The notes: generated by a model from the sequence alone, not told the origin. 64,000 bases of DNA from Cohaesibacter sp. (GCA_025210795.1 JAOAQZ010000005.1:90107-154106), one strand, 5' to 3'. Shown: positions 52,413 to 62,613, counted from the first letter of the stretch. A program made the numbers and translations.

Positions 52413-53246
52413 ATGGAAATGATTTCGAGTGTAAAATGCTTTGGTGGAGAGCAGCGGGTTTATCGTCATGCATCGACATCGACCGGAACTGATATGGAAT
52501 TTGCCGTCTTCCTTCCCCGCGAAGCGTTGGATGGTTTTGTGTGTCCCACTTTGTTTTATCTCTCCGGGCTGACCTGCACCTGGGAAAATGTCATGACCAA
52601 GGGCTTCCCCCAGATGCATGCAGCCGAGCATGGCATGATTTTTGTGGCGCCTGATACCAGCCCACGTGGTGAGGATGTTGCCAATGATGAGGGCTATGAG
52701 CTGGGGCAGGGGGCAGGTTTTTATCTCAATGCCACCCAGCAGCCTTGGGCGCAGCATTACCGCATGGAAGATTATATCACCAAGGAATTGCCTGCTCTTC
52801 TTTTAGAAAGCCTGCCAGTTGACGAAGATGCCATTGGCATTACCGGTCATTCCATGGGTGGTCACGGGGCTTTGACGCTTGCAATCAAAAATCCCAATCT
52901 CTTTCATTCGGTCTCGGCTTTTGCCCCGATTGTTAATCCCATGGACTGCCCGTGGGGCGAAAAGGCCTTTGCTGCCTATCTTGGCGAGGATGAGGGCCAG
53001 CGCGCGCTTTATGATGCCTGTGCCCTTATCAAAGAGCATGGCTGGGAAGGGGATATTCTGGTTGATCAGGGGATGGCGGACAGCTTTTTGGAAGAGCAGC
53101 TAAAGCCATGGGCATTTGAAGCCGCTTGCCGGGAGGCTGAGGTGGATCTGACTTTACGCCTTCAGGGAGGATATGATCATTCCTATTACTTCATCTCCAC
53201 CTTCCTTGCCGATCATATGGCATGGCATGCAGCGCGCCTTGACTGA
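52413..53246 (+). CDS. fghA: S-formylglutathione hydrolase
   Basis: 277 residues from the ATG at 52413 (MEMISSVKCFGGEQRVYRH), matching the usual family start; an in-frame ATG at 52389 is also possible. The esterase D fold has the nucleophile S147 in GHSMGGHG, and the rest of the triad is likely D in GMADSF and H in GYDHSYYF. It hydrolyses S-formylglutathione to formate and glutathione in the cytoplasm, the step after FrmA. Confidence 0.95.
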   Translation: MEMISSVKCFGGEQRVYRHASTSTGTDMEFAVFLPREALDGFVCPTLFYLSGLTCTWENVMTKGFPQMHAAEHGMIFVAPDTSPRGEDVANDEGYELGQGAGFYLNATQQPWAQHYRMEDYITKELPALLLESLPVDEDAIGITGHSMGGHGALTLAIKNPNLFHSVSAFAPIVNPMDCPWGEKAFAAYLGEDEGQRALYDACALIKEHGWEGDILVDQGMADSFLEEQLKPWAFEAACREAEVDLTLRLQGGYDHSYYFISTFLADHMAWHAARLD

Positions 53247-53357
53247 TTGCGTCATTAGGTAAGAGTGAATGGGGCTGTTCGGTTTGGCCCTTGTCCTTTT
53301 GTGGCTGGCTGTGCCAAATGATACCAATTTGCGTATTTGAGCCGAGAATGAAAAGAA

Positions 53358-53391
53358 TTTTGCCCCCAATTTTGCGAAAATGGGGGCAAAA
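53358..53391. terminator. Strong hairpin terminator after fghA
   Basis: Perfect 11-bp stem TTTTGCCCCCA/TGGGGGCAAAA with a 12-nt loop, followed on the plus strand by GGTG and a run of T. Confidence 0.8.
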
Positions 53392-53535
53392 TGGTGTTTT
53401 TTTAAAAAATCCTCTCCCACTTTGGTCTAGAATCTGGCAGTTCTCAGACTCGATCCAAATAAAATACCAATTGTAATCGGATCGGCTTTTTCGCCCCTAT
53501 TGGATTGGGCGGCTGATCCTGTTGGGAGACATACT

Positions 53536-54789
53536 ATGTCCGAAGATCAGTCTTCTGCTGATATGGGGGTCGGTCGTCAAGTTCTGCTCGGGGCACAAAT
53601 GCTGTTTGTTGCCTTTGGTGCTTTGGTCCTCGTTCCAATTCTTACCGGTCTTGATCCATCTGTTGCACTCTTTACCGCAGGTGCAGGGACGCTGGTATTC
53701 CAGTTTGTAACCAAGCGTCAGGTTCCGGTTTTCCTCGCTTCTTCCTTTGCCTTTATCGCCCCCATCATCTTTGGGGTGAAGACCTGGGGTGTTGCTGCAA
53801 CCATGTCCGGTCTTTTGGCGGCTGGCCTTGTTTATGTGGCGCTGTCCTTTCTGGTGCGTGTCAAAGGTCAGGCCATCATTGATCGTATCTTGCCACCCGT
53901 TGTTGTCGGGCCGGTGATTATGGTGATCGGCCTGTCTCTGGCTCCGGTTGCTGTGAATATGGCGCAGGGCAAGACGGGTGATGGCGCGGTTCAGCTGGTG
54001 CCGCTTGATCAGGCTGTGATTGTTGCTCTGGTTTCTATCGTTGCCACCATTTTGGTATCCCTGCTTGGTAAAGGGCTTGTGCGCCTGCTGCCAATCTTTG
54101 TGGGTATTGTGGCCGGTTATATTACCGCTTTTGCCTTTGGCATGGTCAGCTTTGATGCTCTGGCTGCTGCACCGGTTTTTGCGGTGCCGAACTTTACGTT
54201 CCCTGAATTCAATCTTGAGGCCATCTTGTTCATTCTGCCAGTTGCTATTGCTCCTGCGATTGAGCATATCGGTGATGTTGCAGCCATTTCCAATGTGACC
54301 AAGAAGGATTACCTTGCCAATCCGGGCCTTAAAAATACGCTGCTTGGGGACGGTCTTGCCACCAGCCTTGCTGCTGTTTTTGGTGGTCCTCCAAACACCA
54401 CCTATTCCGAGGTTACAGGTGCTGTGGCACTGACCAAGGCCTTTAACCCGATGATCATGACCTTTGCCGCGATCTGGGCCATTATTCTGGCTTTCTCCGG
54501 CACGCTTGGTGCCGCACTTGGAACTATTCCTGTGCCGGTCATGGGCGGCATTCTTGTGATCTTGTTTGGCGCGATTGCCGTGATTGGTGTTTCGACCCTT
54601 TTGCGGGTTGGCGATGCCCTGACCGAGCCACGCAATCTGATCATTGCTTCTGTGGTGCTGGTGGTTGGCATTGGCGGCATGGAGGTCGGCTATGGCGATT
54701 TCCATATCAAGGGCATTGGCTTGTCTGCTGTGGTGGCTATCCTGCTCAATGCATTTTTGCCAAAAATGAAAGCACAGGCTGAAGACTGA
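53536..54789 (+). CDS. uraA: Uracil/xanthine permease (NCS2, UraA-type)
   Basis: 417 residues from the ATG at 53536 with GGGAGA upstream. About 12-14 membrane helices are expected in the NCS2 fold. The family motif ATSLAAVFGGPPNTTYSEVTGAVALTKA and an upstream PAIEHIGDVAAISN (conserved E in transport) match UraA rather than purine permeases. It imports uracil or a related base with protons. The gene stands alone with its own terminator. Confidence 0.88.
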   Translation: MSEDQSSADMGVGRQVLLGAQMLFVAFGALVLVPILTGLDPSVALFTAGAGTLVFQFVTKRQVPVFLASSFAFIAPIIFGVKTWGVAATMSGLLAAGLVYVALSFLVRVKGQAIIDRILPPVVVGPVIMVIGLSLAPVAVNMAQGKTGDGAVQLVPLDQAVIVALVSIVATILVSLLGKGLVRLLPIFVGIVAGYITAFAFGMVSFDALAAAPVFAVPNFTFPEFNLEAILFILPVAIAPAIEHIGDVAAISNVTKKDYLANPGLKNTLLGDGLATSLAAVFGGPPNTTYSEVTGAVALTKAFNPMIMTFAAIWAIILAFSGTLGAALGTIPVPVMGGILVILFGAIAVIGVSTLLRVGDALTEPRNLIIASVVLVVGIGGMEVGYGDFHIKGIGLSAVVAILLNAFLPKMKAQAED

Positions 54790-54814
54790 TTTGAGCTAGT
54801 TGATACAAAAAATG

Positions 54815-54843
54815 AAGGCCCGCACGGTTATCTTGCGGGCCTT
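54815..54843. terminator. Bidirectional terminator between uraA and the oxygenase gene
   Basis: Perfect 10-bp stem AAGGCCCGCA/TGCGGGCCTT. T-rich on the plus side and placed between convergent genes, so it may serve both. Confidence 0.82.
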
Positions 54844-54873
54844 TTCGCTTACTCTCAGCAAGATATCGCTCGT

Positions 54874-55875
54874 TTACCCATATTGCTTGGCAAGATGGGG
54901 GAAACTGTCAACAAAGCGTCCAAATTTATGTTTGCCGCAGATGACAGGCTGATACTTGGCAGGGTTATCGACTGTTATGCAGCCGGGCAGTGGGCCAAAT
55001 TCTGCGTCATAGTCCGCATCAATGAAGAAGGGAATTGAATAGCGCTCCCGGCCTGAAATATTTACCACGCGATGTAGATTGGCGAGATAGACATCATTGG
55101 TTAGGCGCTGGATCAAATCCCCAATATTGATGACAAAGCAATTGTCGATCGGTGGGCCTTCTACCCAAGCGCCGTCGCGGTTCATGACTTGCAAGCCTCC
55201 GACATTGTCTTGGGCCAGAATGGTCAGATTGCCATAATCCGTGTGAGCGCCGATGCCCATAACAGATTCATCAATTTTGCCGCTTTGAGGTGGATAATGC
55301 AAAAGCCGCAAGATGCTGATGGGATCGCGCATTTTGGGAGCGAAGAAGTTTTCGTCCAGATCAAGACTTAAGGCTATGCCGCGTAGAAGGAGTGTCGATA
55401 GCTCTTTCATTCTTTCGTGATAGCCATAGATACTTGTGCGGAAATCAGGTGCATTTTCCGGCCATTGGTTGGCTCCGAAAAATGGCATAGTCCTGTCCGG
55501 AGTTTCTGGCCCCAGATCAAGGCATTCTTTGAGATCCTTGGTGTTGTCCGGGTCTGTATTTTCACCAAAAATCTCGATATAGCCGCGCATGGCTACGCCT
55601 GATTGCCCGATGTGAAGTTTCATTTTTTCTTCGAGTGGCAAATCAAAAAATGTACGGGTTTGGGCAAAAGCATCTTCAACGATCTGTGGGTCGATGCCAT
55701 GATTTTTGACATACATGAATCCGACATTGGAGAGTGCCCAGCGGATCTCTTTTGCCACTGCTTGTTTGTCACTGTTATCAAGCAGCGGGGCGATATCGAC
55801 TACAGGAATTTGGTCAAAAGACACACGTGAGGCGCGCAGACTATCGTCCAGTTGGGCCAAGGCTGTTTGGGTCAT
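54874..55875 (-). CDS. 2-oxoglutarate/Fe(II) oxygenase, isopenicillin N synthase-like
   Basis: 333 residues from the ATG at 55875 with GGGAGG upstream. The N-terminal DIOX_N part (QIPVVDIAPLLDN...) precedes the double-stranded beta-helix with iron ligands H and D in GAHTDYGNLT and H in ANLHRVVN, and the co-substrate arginine in RERYSIPFF. The substrate is unknown; members oxidise small molecules or pyrimidines. It is divergent from a LysR gene that likely controls it. Confidence 0.85.
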   Translation of the reverse strand: MTQTALAQLDDSLRASRVSFDQIPVVDIAPLLDNSDKQAVAKEIRWALSNVGFMYVKNHGIDPQIVEDAFAQTRTFFDLPLEEKMKLHIGQSGVAMRGYIEIFGENTDPDNTKDLKECLDLGPETPDRTMPFFGANQWPENAPDFRTSIYGYHERMKELSTLLLRGIALSLDLDENFFAPKMRDPISILRLLHYPPQSGKIDESVMGIGAHTDYGNLTILAQDNVGGLQVMNRDGAWVEGPPIDNCFVINIGDLIQRLTNDVYLANLHRVVNISGRERYSIPFFIDADYDAEFGPLPGCITVDNPAKYQPVICGKHKFGRFVDSFPHLAKQYG

Positions 55876-56020
55876 CGGTTCCTCCCTTTTCACAAGCAGC
55901 CTCGGTTACAATAGGGGATCTTACAATGGGGAAAAAATTCATTTAAGATTAGAAAAACTAAAGCTAGATTTTAATATTTGGCTTAAATCAATGTTTGATA
56001 CGTCTAAGGACATAGAAAAT

Positions 56021-56908
56021 ATGCCTATGCGGCCCTATAATTTACCGTCAGTCAATGCGCTGTTAGCATTTGAAGTGGCGGCACGGCATGGCAGTTTCAA
56101 ACATGCTGCGCGCGAGTTGAACGTAACACCGGCTGCGGTTAGCCATCAGATCAAGGCTTTGGAAGAGGACTTGTCGCAGCATTTGTTTGATCGCCACTAT
56201 CGCGGGGTCGCTCTGACAAATGCAGGGGTTATGTTGAAAGCTGCATTGCAACATGGTTTTGAGCATATTGCTGATGCTGTTGAACAGGTGCGATGGTTGG
56301 GAGAAGATGTTTCTGTGACCATTGCAGCAACTACGGCCATGTCATCCCTATGGCTAACACCGCGCCTTTCTCTGTTCTGGCGAGAATATGGGCATATCGC
56401 GGTTAATCAGCTGGTATCAGACCGGCCCCACCGCCATCAACATGCTGATCTTGTTTTGCGATATGGGGATATGCAAAAGGATAGTGGGGATTGCAAAGTC
56501 TTGTTCAAGGATAGCATTTTGCCGCTGGCAAGCCCTGATTTTGCTGCCATTCATCAACCTCAAACTCTTGCAGAGCTTTCTTATCTGCCGCTTATCCATC
56601 TCAATGTGGCTGAGGCAAACTGGACAAGTTGGAAGAGTTGGTTTGAGGCACAAGGTGGTCCCACTCCACGTTCAGATGCAATGAAAGTGAATAATTACGC
56701 AATTGCCTTACAGGTGGCACAAGACGGGATTGGGGTTGTGCTGGGGTGGAAGTCACTGACCGCCCGGCTCCTTAAAGAGAAAAAGCTTGTTCCTTTGATG
56801 GATTTGGCGCTTCCTGCTCCGCTGGACTTTTACATCAAAATGCGCCCCGGCGCATCCTCAAGAAGCCAGCTGTTGCGTGATTGGCTGATCTCGGATTTGC
56901 CAGCATGA
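56021..56908 (+). CDS. LysR-family regulator (GcvA-like)
   Basis: 295 residues from the ATG at 56021, chosen for AAGGA about 10 nt upstream; 55991 and 56027 are alternatives. The HTH is GcvA-like (LAFEVAARHGSFKHAARELNVTPAAVSHQIKALEEDLSQHLFDRHYRGVALTNAG) and the rest is the usual effector-binding domain. It is divergent from the 2OG oxygenase, its probable target. Confidence 0.88.
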   Translation: MPMRPYNLPSVNALLAFEVAARHGSFKHAARELNVTPAAVSHQIKALEEDLSQHLFDRHYRGVALTNAGVMLKAALQHGFEHIADAVEQVRWLGEDVSVTIAATTAMSSLWLTPRLSLFWREYGHIAVNQLVSDRPHRHQHADLVLRYGDMQKDSGDCKVLFKDSILPLASPDFAAIHQPQTLAELSYLPLIHLNVAEANWTSWKSWFEAQGGPTPRSDAMKVNNYAIALQVAQDGIGVVLGWKSLTARLLKEKKLVPLMDLALPAPLDFYIKMRPGASSRSQLLRDWLISDLPA

Positions 56909-57075
56909 TTTGCTATCCCGGAGTGGCTGTTATTTCGGGGGAGATGATTTTGGGGGTTGCCAGATCGAGCCTGCTTCAACATTTTAGATAAGGGCAAAGT
57001 GAGGAGCCATTTGTAAAAATGCGGATCATATTGGCTTGGTGGGGCAGACAGGCTGCAAGAGGTGAAGAGGACTGA

Positions 57076-58128
57076 ATGGCGGTTGGTGAAATTAAGTTTT
57101 CGATTATGAATAGCGCCTTTGAGCGGCCACAAAAGGTTGCGTTCATTGCGTTTGATCGTTTGTCGATGGTGGCTCTGGCTTCTGCGATTGAACCGTTGCG
57201 CCTTGCCAATCGCCTTACTGAAAAGAACCTGTTTGACTGGTCGATCTATTCCCTTGATGGGGAGGCTGTGATGACCAGCTCGAAACTGAAATTGATGCCG
57301 GATCTGCCTTTGTCTCAGTTGCAGGAAGCCGATATTGCTTTGATTTGCACAGGGGTGGATGTTGAAAAGCTCGATCTGCCGTCGTCGCTGGTGCAAAAAT
57401 TGCGGGCCCTTGCTTCGCGCGGCGCGGTTGTCGGCTCTTTATGCACTGGCACCTATATTTTGGCCAAGCTTAAATTGCTCGAGGATCATCGCTGTACGAT
57501 TCATTGGGAGAATATTCGCGCTCTTCGTGAAGAGTTTCCTCATATCAATGTATCCAATGATGTTTTTGAGATTGACGGATCAAGAATGACCTGTGCGGGT
57601 GGTACAGCTGCTCTTGATATGATGCTCATGTATATTGCCCATGGACAATCAGTTGAGCTGGCGCGAAAGATTGCTGAAGTCAGTTTGCATCAAACCATTC
57701 GTGAGGGCAAAGAAGAGCAGCGGTATGATCTGGAAAGCCGTCTTGGCATTTCCAATCGCTCTGTGCTTGGGGCGATTGGTGCGATGAATGATCATATTGA
57801 AGATTTGCTTAGCTGTCAGCAGATTGCCATGGCTATGAATATTTCTACCCGGCAGCTAGAGCGTCTGTTTAAAAAATATTTTGATTGCACACCTGGGCAG
57901 TATTATTTGCGCTTGCGTCTTGATGCTGCGCGAGATTTGCTGCGCCGGACGCGGCGCTCTATTTTGGACGTATCGCTTGCAACCGGTTTCTCCTCCACGT
58001 CACATTTTACCAAGTGTTTTCGTGAATATTATGGCCATACCCCTTCCAAAGAGCGGCAGAACTCCATTTGGGCAACTGCTGCACCAGTCAAGGCCGACGA
58101 AACTGTGATTGAAGGTGAGGCTAACTAA
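57076..58128 (+). CDS. GlxA-type AraC regulator (DJ-1/PfpI domain plus AraC HTH)
   Basis: 350 residues; an ATG at 57106 is a possible alternative start. Residues about 20-190 form a DJ-1/PfpI-like domain with GSLCTGTYILAKL. Residues about 225-330 carry the double AraC HTH (IAMAMNISTRQLERLFKKYFDCTPGQYYLRLRLDAARDLLRRTRRSILDVSLATGFSSTSHFTKCFREYYGHTP). This type includes GbdR and CdhR, regulators of betaine and carnitine breakdown. It lies directly upstream of the MttB-like gene, which fits control of quaternary amine catabolism. Confidence 0.85.
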   Translation: MAVGEIKFSIMNSAFERPQKVAFIAFDRLSMVALASAIEPLRLANRLTEKNLFDWSIYSLDGEAVMTSSKLKLMPDLPLSQLQEADIALICTGVDVEKLDLPSSLVQKLRALASRGAVVGSLCTGTYILAKLKLLEDHRCTIHWENIRALREEFPHINVSNDVFEIDGSRMTCAGGTAALDMMLMYIAHGQSVELARKIAEVSLHQTIREGKEEQRYDLESRLGISNRSVLGAIGAMNDHIEDLLSCQQIAMAMNISTRQLERLFKKYFDCTPGQYYLRLRLDAARDLLRRTRRSILDVSLATGFSSTSHFTKCFREYYGHTPSKERQNSIWATAAPVKADETVIEGEAN

Positions 58129-58353
58129 GGGCTTTGCTCTGGCTGAATTTGGAGCGAGGCCATATTGCTTGTTTGTTGGGGTGTAAACCAATCAAACTGC
58201 CTGCTTGCTGATAAAGCTGCTACCTGTCTTGAATTTTACCAAATTGTCTTAAAGCCGACATTAGAGGGCTCCATTTGACGGTTGTCCGATAGTCAGGGGA
58301 ATATGGGATGTCTAAAATTGGTGTACACAGTTTGTATTCCAAGGATCCTCGCA

Positions 58354-59904
58354 ATGGCAAATCCAGAATTAAAAACACGTCGCGGCGGTCGCTCTGCACG
58401 TAAGGCTGTGCGCACTGCGCGCCCCACCACCATGCTGCCCAATCTCAAACATGGCTTGCCTTACACCGAGCCGATGTCAGAAGAGCAGATTAGAAAAATT
58501 GATAATGCTTCCATGGCCATTCTGGAAGAAGTTGGGGTTATTTTCCGTGATCCTATCGCGCTTGAAGATTGGCGAAAAGCAGGTGCCAAGGTCGAAGGGG
58601 AGCTTGTTAAATTCGATCGTGCTCTTATTCGCGAGTTGATCAGCACCATTCCATCGCAGATTGATTATTACGCACGCAACCCGGACAATAATGTTGCGGT
58701 TGGGGACGGGAAATCCATTTTTGTGCCCATGACGGGTGCCCCTTTTGTAAGGGGGCTTGATAATGAGCGCCGTCTTCCCACTCTTGAAGATTTGGCCAAT
58801 TTCCACAAGCTTGCCCATATGAGCCCGGCGCTTCATTCTTCGGCGCACCATATCGTTGAGCCGATGGATCACCCTGTCCCTTGGCGGCATTTGCGGATCA
58901 CATATTCCTCCATGAAGCATTCAGACAAGATCTTTATGGGGATGACCACATCGGGCAAAAATGCTGAAGATGTGATGCGCATGTGCGATATTCTGTTTGG
59001 ACGGGATTTCCTTGAAACTCACGCGGTGACCACCGGCAACATCAATGGTAACTCGCCCCTTGTCTGGGATGAGACCATGCTGGGCGCCTTGCGCTCGTTT
59101 GTTTCGCGTCGCCAGCCTGTGCTTTGCTCGCCTTTCGTGCTTGGCGGGGCCAATACGCCAGCATCGACGGCCCCTGCTGTGGCGCAGCTCAATGCTGAGG
59201 CCCTGTCTGCCCTTGCCTATACGCAAGTTGTGCGCAAGGGGGCGCCAGCCATTTATGGGCATTATCTGTCTACTGTTTCCATGGCCTCTGGTGCCCCCAT
59301 GGCGGGGACGCCTGAAATCTCTTTGATGAACTTCATGATCGGGCAAATGGCGCGCTTTTATGATGTGCCTTGGCGGACATCCAACACCCTTGGGGGAGCC
59401 AAGACCTTTGATGCGCAGTCGGGCTATGAAAGTGCCACCACCTTGATGGCCGTTTTGATGGCCGGTGCCAATTATATCTGGCATTCCGCTGGTTGGAACG
59501 AAGCCGGTATGCATTGCTCCATGGCCAAATTTGTTGTCGATGCGGAGCAATGCGCTATGGGTCACCGGATGGCCTCTGGCGTGCGCTGGGATGATTTTGA
59601 CGAAGCGTTGGCGGCTGTTCGCGATGTTGGACCGGGGGGGCATTATCTTGGCCACGATCACACGCAGGCCAATTTCGAGCGGGCCTTCTTCATGCCCAAG
59701 CTGTTTGACAACAATTCCATTGAACAGTGGGAAGCAGATGGTGCCAAGGAGATTACCGAGCGGGCCCTTGCCCAAGCGCAGACGATGCTGAACGAGTATG
59801 AAGAACCCAAGCTTGATCAGGCCAAGGATGAGGAATTGCTTGATTTCATCGCACGGCGTGAGCGGGAAATTCCCGAAAATGGCGGCCTTAATGAAGACTA
59901 TTAA
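58354..59904 (+). CDS. MttB-family methyltransferase without pyrrolysine
   Basis: 516 residues from the ATG at 58354 (MANPELKTRRGGRSARK), preceded by AAGGATCC. It matches the MttB superfamily through the whole length (ILEEVGVIFRDPIALEDW, ... FVVDAEQCAMGHRMASG, GGHYLGHDHTQANFERAFFMPKL). It reads through without an in-frame UAG, so it is of the non-pyrrolysine type known to demethylate glycine betaine, proline betaine or carnitine with a corrinoid protein. No corrinoid protein or reactivator is nearby, so the methyl acceptor is unclear. Confidence 0.85.
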   Translation: MANPELKTRRGGRSARKAVRTARPTTMLPNLKHGLPYTEPMSEEQIRKIDNASMAILEEVGVIFRDPIALEDWRKAGAKVEGELVKFDRALIRELISTIPSQIDYYARNPDNNVAVGDGKSIFVPMTGAPFVRGLDNERRLPTLEDLANFHKLAHMSPALHSSAHHIVEPMDHPVPWRHLRITYSSMKHSDKIFMGMTTSGKNAEDVMRMCDILFGRDFLETHAVTTGNINGNSPLVWDETMLGALRSFVSRRQPVLCSPFVLGGANTPASTAPAVAQLNAEALSALAYTQVVRKGAPAIYGHYLSTVSMASGAPMAGTPEISLMNFMIGQMARFYDVPWRTSNTLGGAKTFDAQSGYESATTLMAVLMAGANYIWHSAGWNEAGMHCSMAKFVVDAEQCAMGHRMASGVRWDDFDEALAAVRDVGPGGHYLGHDHTQANFERAFFMPKLFDNNSIEQWEADGAKEITERALAQAQTMLNEYEEPKLDQAKDEELLDFIARREREIPENGGLNEDY

Positions 59905-59957
59905 TCCGCGTGATCCGGATTTTTCGGCTAGCGCGTAAGGGCGACAGGGGGGCGAGA

Positions 59958-60722
59958 ATGGAGCTTGAGGGTAAAATAGCTCTTGTAACCGGTGCCGGTG
60001 GCGGCATTGGACAGGCGGTTACCGAAAAACTGGCAGCGGGCGGGGCCTTGATTGCCCTTGCGGATATGTCTCATGATCTGGCAGCAGAGCTTGCCCAGCG
60101 TATCGAGGGGGCTGGAGGGTGCGCGGTTGCCCTTGCGGGCAATCTTACCGATGCGGCCTATTGCGATGGATTGGTTGGGGAGACGGTCTCGGCATTGGGC
60201 GGGCTTGATATTCTGGTCAATAATGCGGGCCTGATGCGGCGCGGTGCGGTCACCGAGGCCAGTGACGAGGATTTTGCCCTTTCCATGGCTGTGAATGTAG
60301 AAGCGCCTTTCCGTCTGGCGCGAGCTGCCATTCCGGTGATGGCCGAGCGGGGAGGCGGGGCTATTGTCAATACTGCCTCTTGCTGGGGCGTTTATCCCGG
60401 TCCCAATCATCTGGTTTATTGTACCAGCAAGGCGGCCATTGCGGCCATGACCCGCTGCCTTGGCCGAGATCACGCTCACCAGAATATTCGCGTCAATGCT
60501 GTTTGTCCCAATGAGGTCAATACCCCCATGCTGCGCACCGGCTTTGCTATTCGCGGGCTGGATCCTGACAGTGCGGTGGCAGAGCTGAATGCAACCGTGC
60601 CTTTGGGCCGGATTGCAGAGCCTCAAGATATTGCTGACGTGGTTGTGTTTCTTGCCTCGGATCAGGCACGCTATATGTGCGGCGCTCTGGTTGAGGTGAA
60701 TGGGGGCAAACCGGTTTTTTAA
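59958..60722 (+). CDS. Short-chain dehydrogenase/reductase
   Basis: 254 residues from the ATG at 59958. Cofactor motif TGAGGGIG, NNAG motif VNNAGLM, catalytic Ser in NTASCWG and YxxxK in YCTSKAA are present, a classical SDR of about 250 residues. It is followed 10 nt later by a second SDR. The two probably oxidise successive or alternative hydroxy intermediates of the cluster's substrate; identity unknown. Confidence 0.85.
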   Translation: MELEGKIALVTGAGGGIGQAVTEKLAAGGALIALADMSHDLAAELAQRIEGAGGCAVALAGNLTDAAYCDGLVGETVSALGGLDILVNNAGLMRRGAVTEASDEDFALSMAVNVEAPFRLARAAIPVMAERGGGAIVNTASCWGVYPGPNHLVYCTSKAAIAAMTRCLGRDHAHQNIRVNAVCPNEVNTPMLRTGFAIRGLDPDSAVAELNATVPLGRIAEPQDIADVVVFLASDQARYMCGALVEVNGGKPVF

Positions 60723-60732
60723 AAGGACCAAG

Positions 60733-61473
60733 ATGGATTTTTCCGGCAAAATTACGTTGGTAACAGGGGGCGGTAGGGGCATTGGCCGTGCCATTTCCCA
60801 AAAGTTTCTGGATCACGGGGCGACTGTGGTCATTGCCCAGCGCTCTGAGGTGAAGATCGAAGGGGCGGATTCTCTTTGTGCTGATTTTGCAGATCCGCAG
60901 AGCTGTCAGAGCCTGATGGAAACGCTTGTCGAGCGTCATGGCGGCATTGATATTCTCATCAATAATGCAGGCATGATGCAGGAAGCGCGCCTTGATGCCA
61001 TGTCTTTGGAAGACTGGGACCGGTCTATCGCAGTGAATTTGCGAGCACCTTTCCTTCTTGCCAAATATGCGCTTCCTTCCATGCGGGCGCGTGGTGGCGG
61101 GGCTATTGTCAATATCGGTTCTATTGAGGGACTGGGGGCCAATCCCGGCCATGGGGCCTATTGTGCCTCAAAGGCTGGTCTGCATGGCCTGACGCGTGCC
61201 ATTGCCGTTGATGAAGGTAAGGATGGCATCCGCTGTAACGGGGTTGCGCCGGGCTGGATTGATACGGCTCTCAATCTTGATTTTATTGAAGCCATGCCAG
61301 ACCCCGATGCGTTTCGGGCTGAAATTGGCTCTATTCACCCTGTGGGGCGGACGGGCAAGCCTGAAGAAGTTGCGGCCATGGTTGCGTGGCTCGCGTCGGA
61401 CGAGGCCAGTTTTGTGTCTGGTCAGATCTTCACCGTTGATGGGGGCCGCATGGCCCAATTGAGTTTGCCGTGA
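60733..61473 (+). CDS. Short-chain dehydrogenase/reductase
   Basis: 246 residues from the ATG at 60733. TGGGRGIG, NNAGMM, the serine in NIGSIEG and YCASKAG are all present. It is similar in design but clearly not a duplicate of the preceding SDR. It lies 33 nt before the enolase-superfamily gene and is probably co-transcribed with it. Confidence 0.87.
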   Translation: MDFSGKITLVTGGGRGIGRAISQKFLDHGATVVIAQRSEVKIEGADSLCADFADPQSCQSLMETLVERHGGIDILINNAGMMQEARLDAMSLEDWDRSIAVNLRAPFLLAKYALPSMRARGGGAIVNIGSIEGLGANPGHGAYCASKAGLHGLTRAIAVDEGKDGIRCNGVAPGWIDTALNLDFIEAMPDPDAFRAEIGSIHPVGRTGKPEEVAAMVAWLASDEASFVSGQIFTVDGGRMAQLSLP

Positions 61474-61506
61474 TCCGTTAGGGATCACTCGCCAAGGGAG
61501 GATGCA

Positions 61507-62613
61507 ATGCGCATTACAGAAATCCATGTCTATCAGCGGGATCTTCCTGTCAAAAATGGCCCCTATAGAATGGCCTCAACGGCGGTCTATACGCTTGATT
61601 CCACCTTGGTGAAGGTTGTGACCGATACCGGCCTTGAGGGCTATGGGGAAACCTGCCCCGTGGGGCCTGTTTATCAGCCTCATCATGCCAAGGGAGCGCG
61701 TGCGGCGCTTGAAGAAATGTGCTCCTCGCTCATCGGGCTTGATCCGCGCAAAGGGGACCGTATTTATGCGGCGATGAATGGCGCGCTTAACGGGCACTTT
61801 TATGCCAAGGCCGCGATTGATATGGCCATGTGGGATTTGCTGGGTAAGGCGACCGGCCTTCGGGTGTGTGATCTGTTGGGGGGGGCGGTTCACGAAAAGG
61901 TGCCATCCTATTATGCCACCGGCGTTGGTGAACCCGACGAGATTGCCCGGCTTGCTGAGGAAAAGGCGGCAGAGGGCTATCTTCGCCTTCAGGTCAAGGT
62001 AAGCGGGCGGCCGGTTGAAATTGATATCGAGACTGTGCGCAAAGTTTGGGAGCGGGTCGGGGGTAAGGTCCGCCTTGCGGTGGATGCCAATAGGGGTTGG
62101 ACCATGCGTGATGCGATTTTCTTTTCTGAAGCCTGCCGCGATGTGCGCTGTATTCTGGAGCAGCCCTGCAACAGCTTTGATGAGGTGCGCTCCATTCGCT
62201 CCAAGCTTAACCATCCTGTTTATCTTGATGAAAATTCAGAAAATCTTGATGTGGTTATTCGGGCTGCGGGCCAGCGCCTTTGTGATGGGTTCGGGATGAA
62301 AGTCACCCGCCTTGGTGGCTTAACGCCCATGCGGACCTTTCGCGATATTTGCCGGGCTATGGCTTTGCCTCACACCTGCGATGATGCGTGGGGCGGCGAT
62401 GTGATTGCGGCTGCCTGTACTCATATCGGGGCAACAATTGAGCCAAAGCTGAGCGAAGGAGTTTGGCTGGCCGCGCCCTATATTGAAGGGCATGACGACC
62501 CGGATAATCCCGTTGCCATTGTGGACGGGCATATTTCGGTTCCCACTGGCCCGGGGCTTGGCGTCACGCCAATTCCGGAGCGTATGGGACATTTGGTTTT
62601 CTCTGCAGTTTAG
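61507..62613 (+). CDS. Enolase-superfamily enzyme, hydroxyproline-betaine epimerase / cis-3-hydroxyproline dehydratase-like
   Basis: 368 residues. It is an MR/MLE-type (beta/alpha)7-barrel with acid-base lysines K164 (LQVKVSG) and K265 (FGMKVTR) and metal ligands D193 (DANRGW), E218 (LEQPC) and D241 (LDENSEN). This lysine pair pattern is that of the HpbD/cis-3-hydroxy-L-proline dehydratase group. GGGAGG lies upstream. It would epimerise or dehydrate a proline-like acid. Other MLE-subgroup activities, such as dipeptide epimerase, are less likely given the neighbours. Confidence 0.8.
   Translation: MRITEIHVYQRDLPVKNGPYRMASTAVYTLDSTLVKVVTDTGLEGYGETCPVGPVYQPHHAKGARAALEEMCSSLIGLDPRKGDRIYAAMNGALNGHFYAKAAIDMAMWDLLGKATGLRVCDLLGGAVHEKVPSYYATGVGEPDEIARLAEEKAAEGYLRLQVKVSGRPVEIDIETVRKVWERVGGKVRLAVDANRGWTMRDAIFFSEACRDVRCILEQPCNSFDEVRSIRSKLNHPVYLDENSENLDVVIRAAGQRLCDGFGMKVTRLGGLTPMRTFRDICRAMALPHTCDDAWGGDVIAAACTHIGATIEPKLSEGVWLAAPYIEGHDDPDNPVAIVDGHISVPTGPGLGVTPIPERMGHLVFSAV

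Noticed and set aside
53497..54705. A 402-codon open frame opposite uraA
   Set aside because: The translation is a His/Asn/Lys-rich low-complexity string typical of a reversed membrane-protein gene.
58354..59904. Pyrrolysine in the MttB homologue
   Set aside because: The reading frame contains no in-frame TAG between start and stop, and no pyl genes are in the window.
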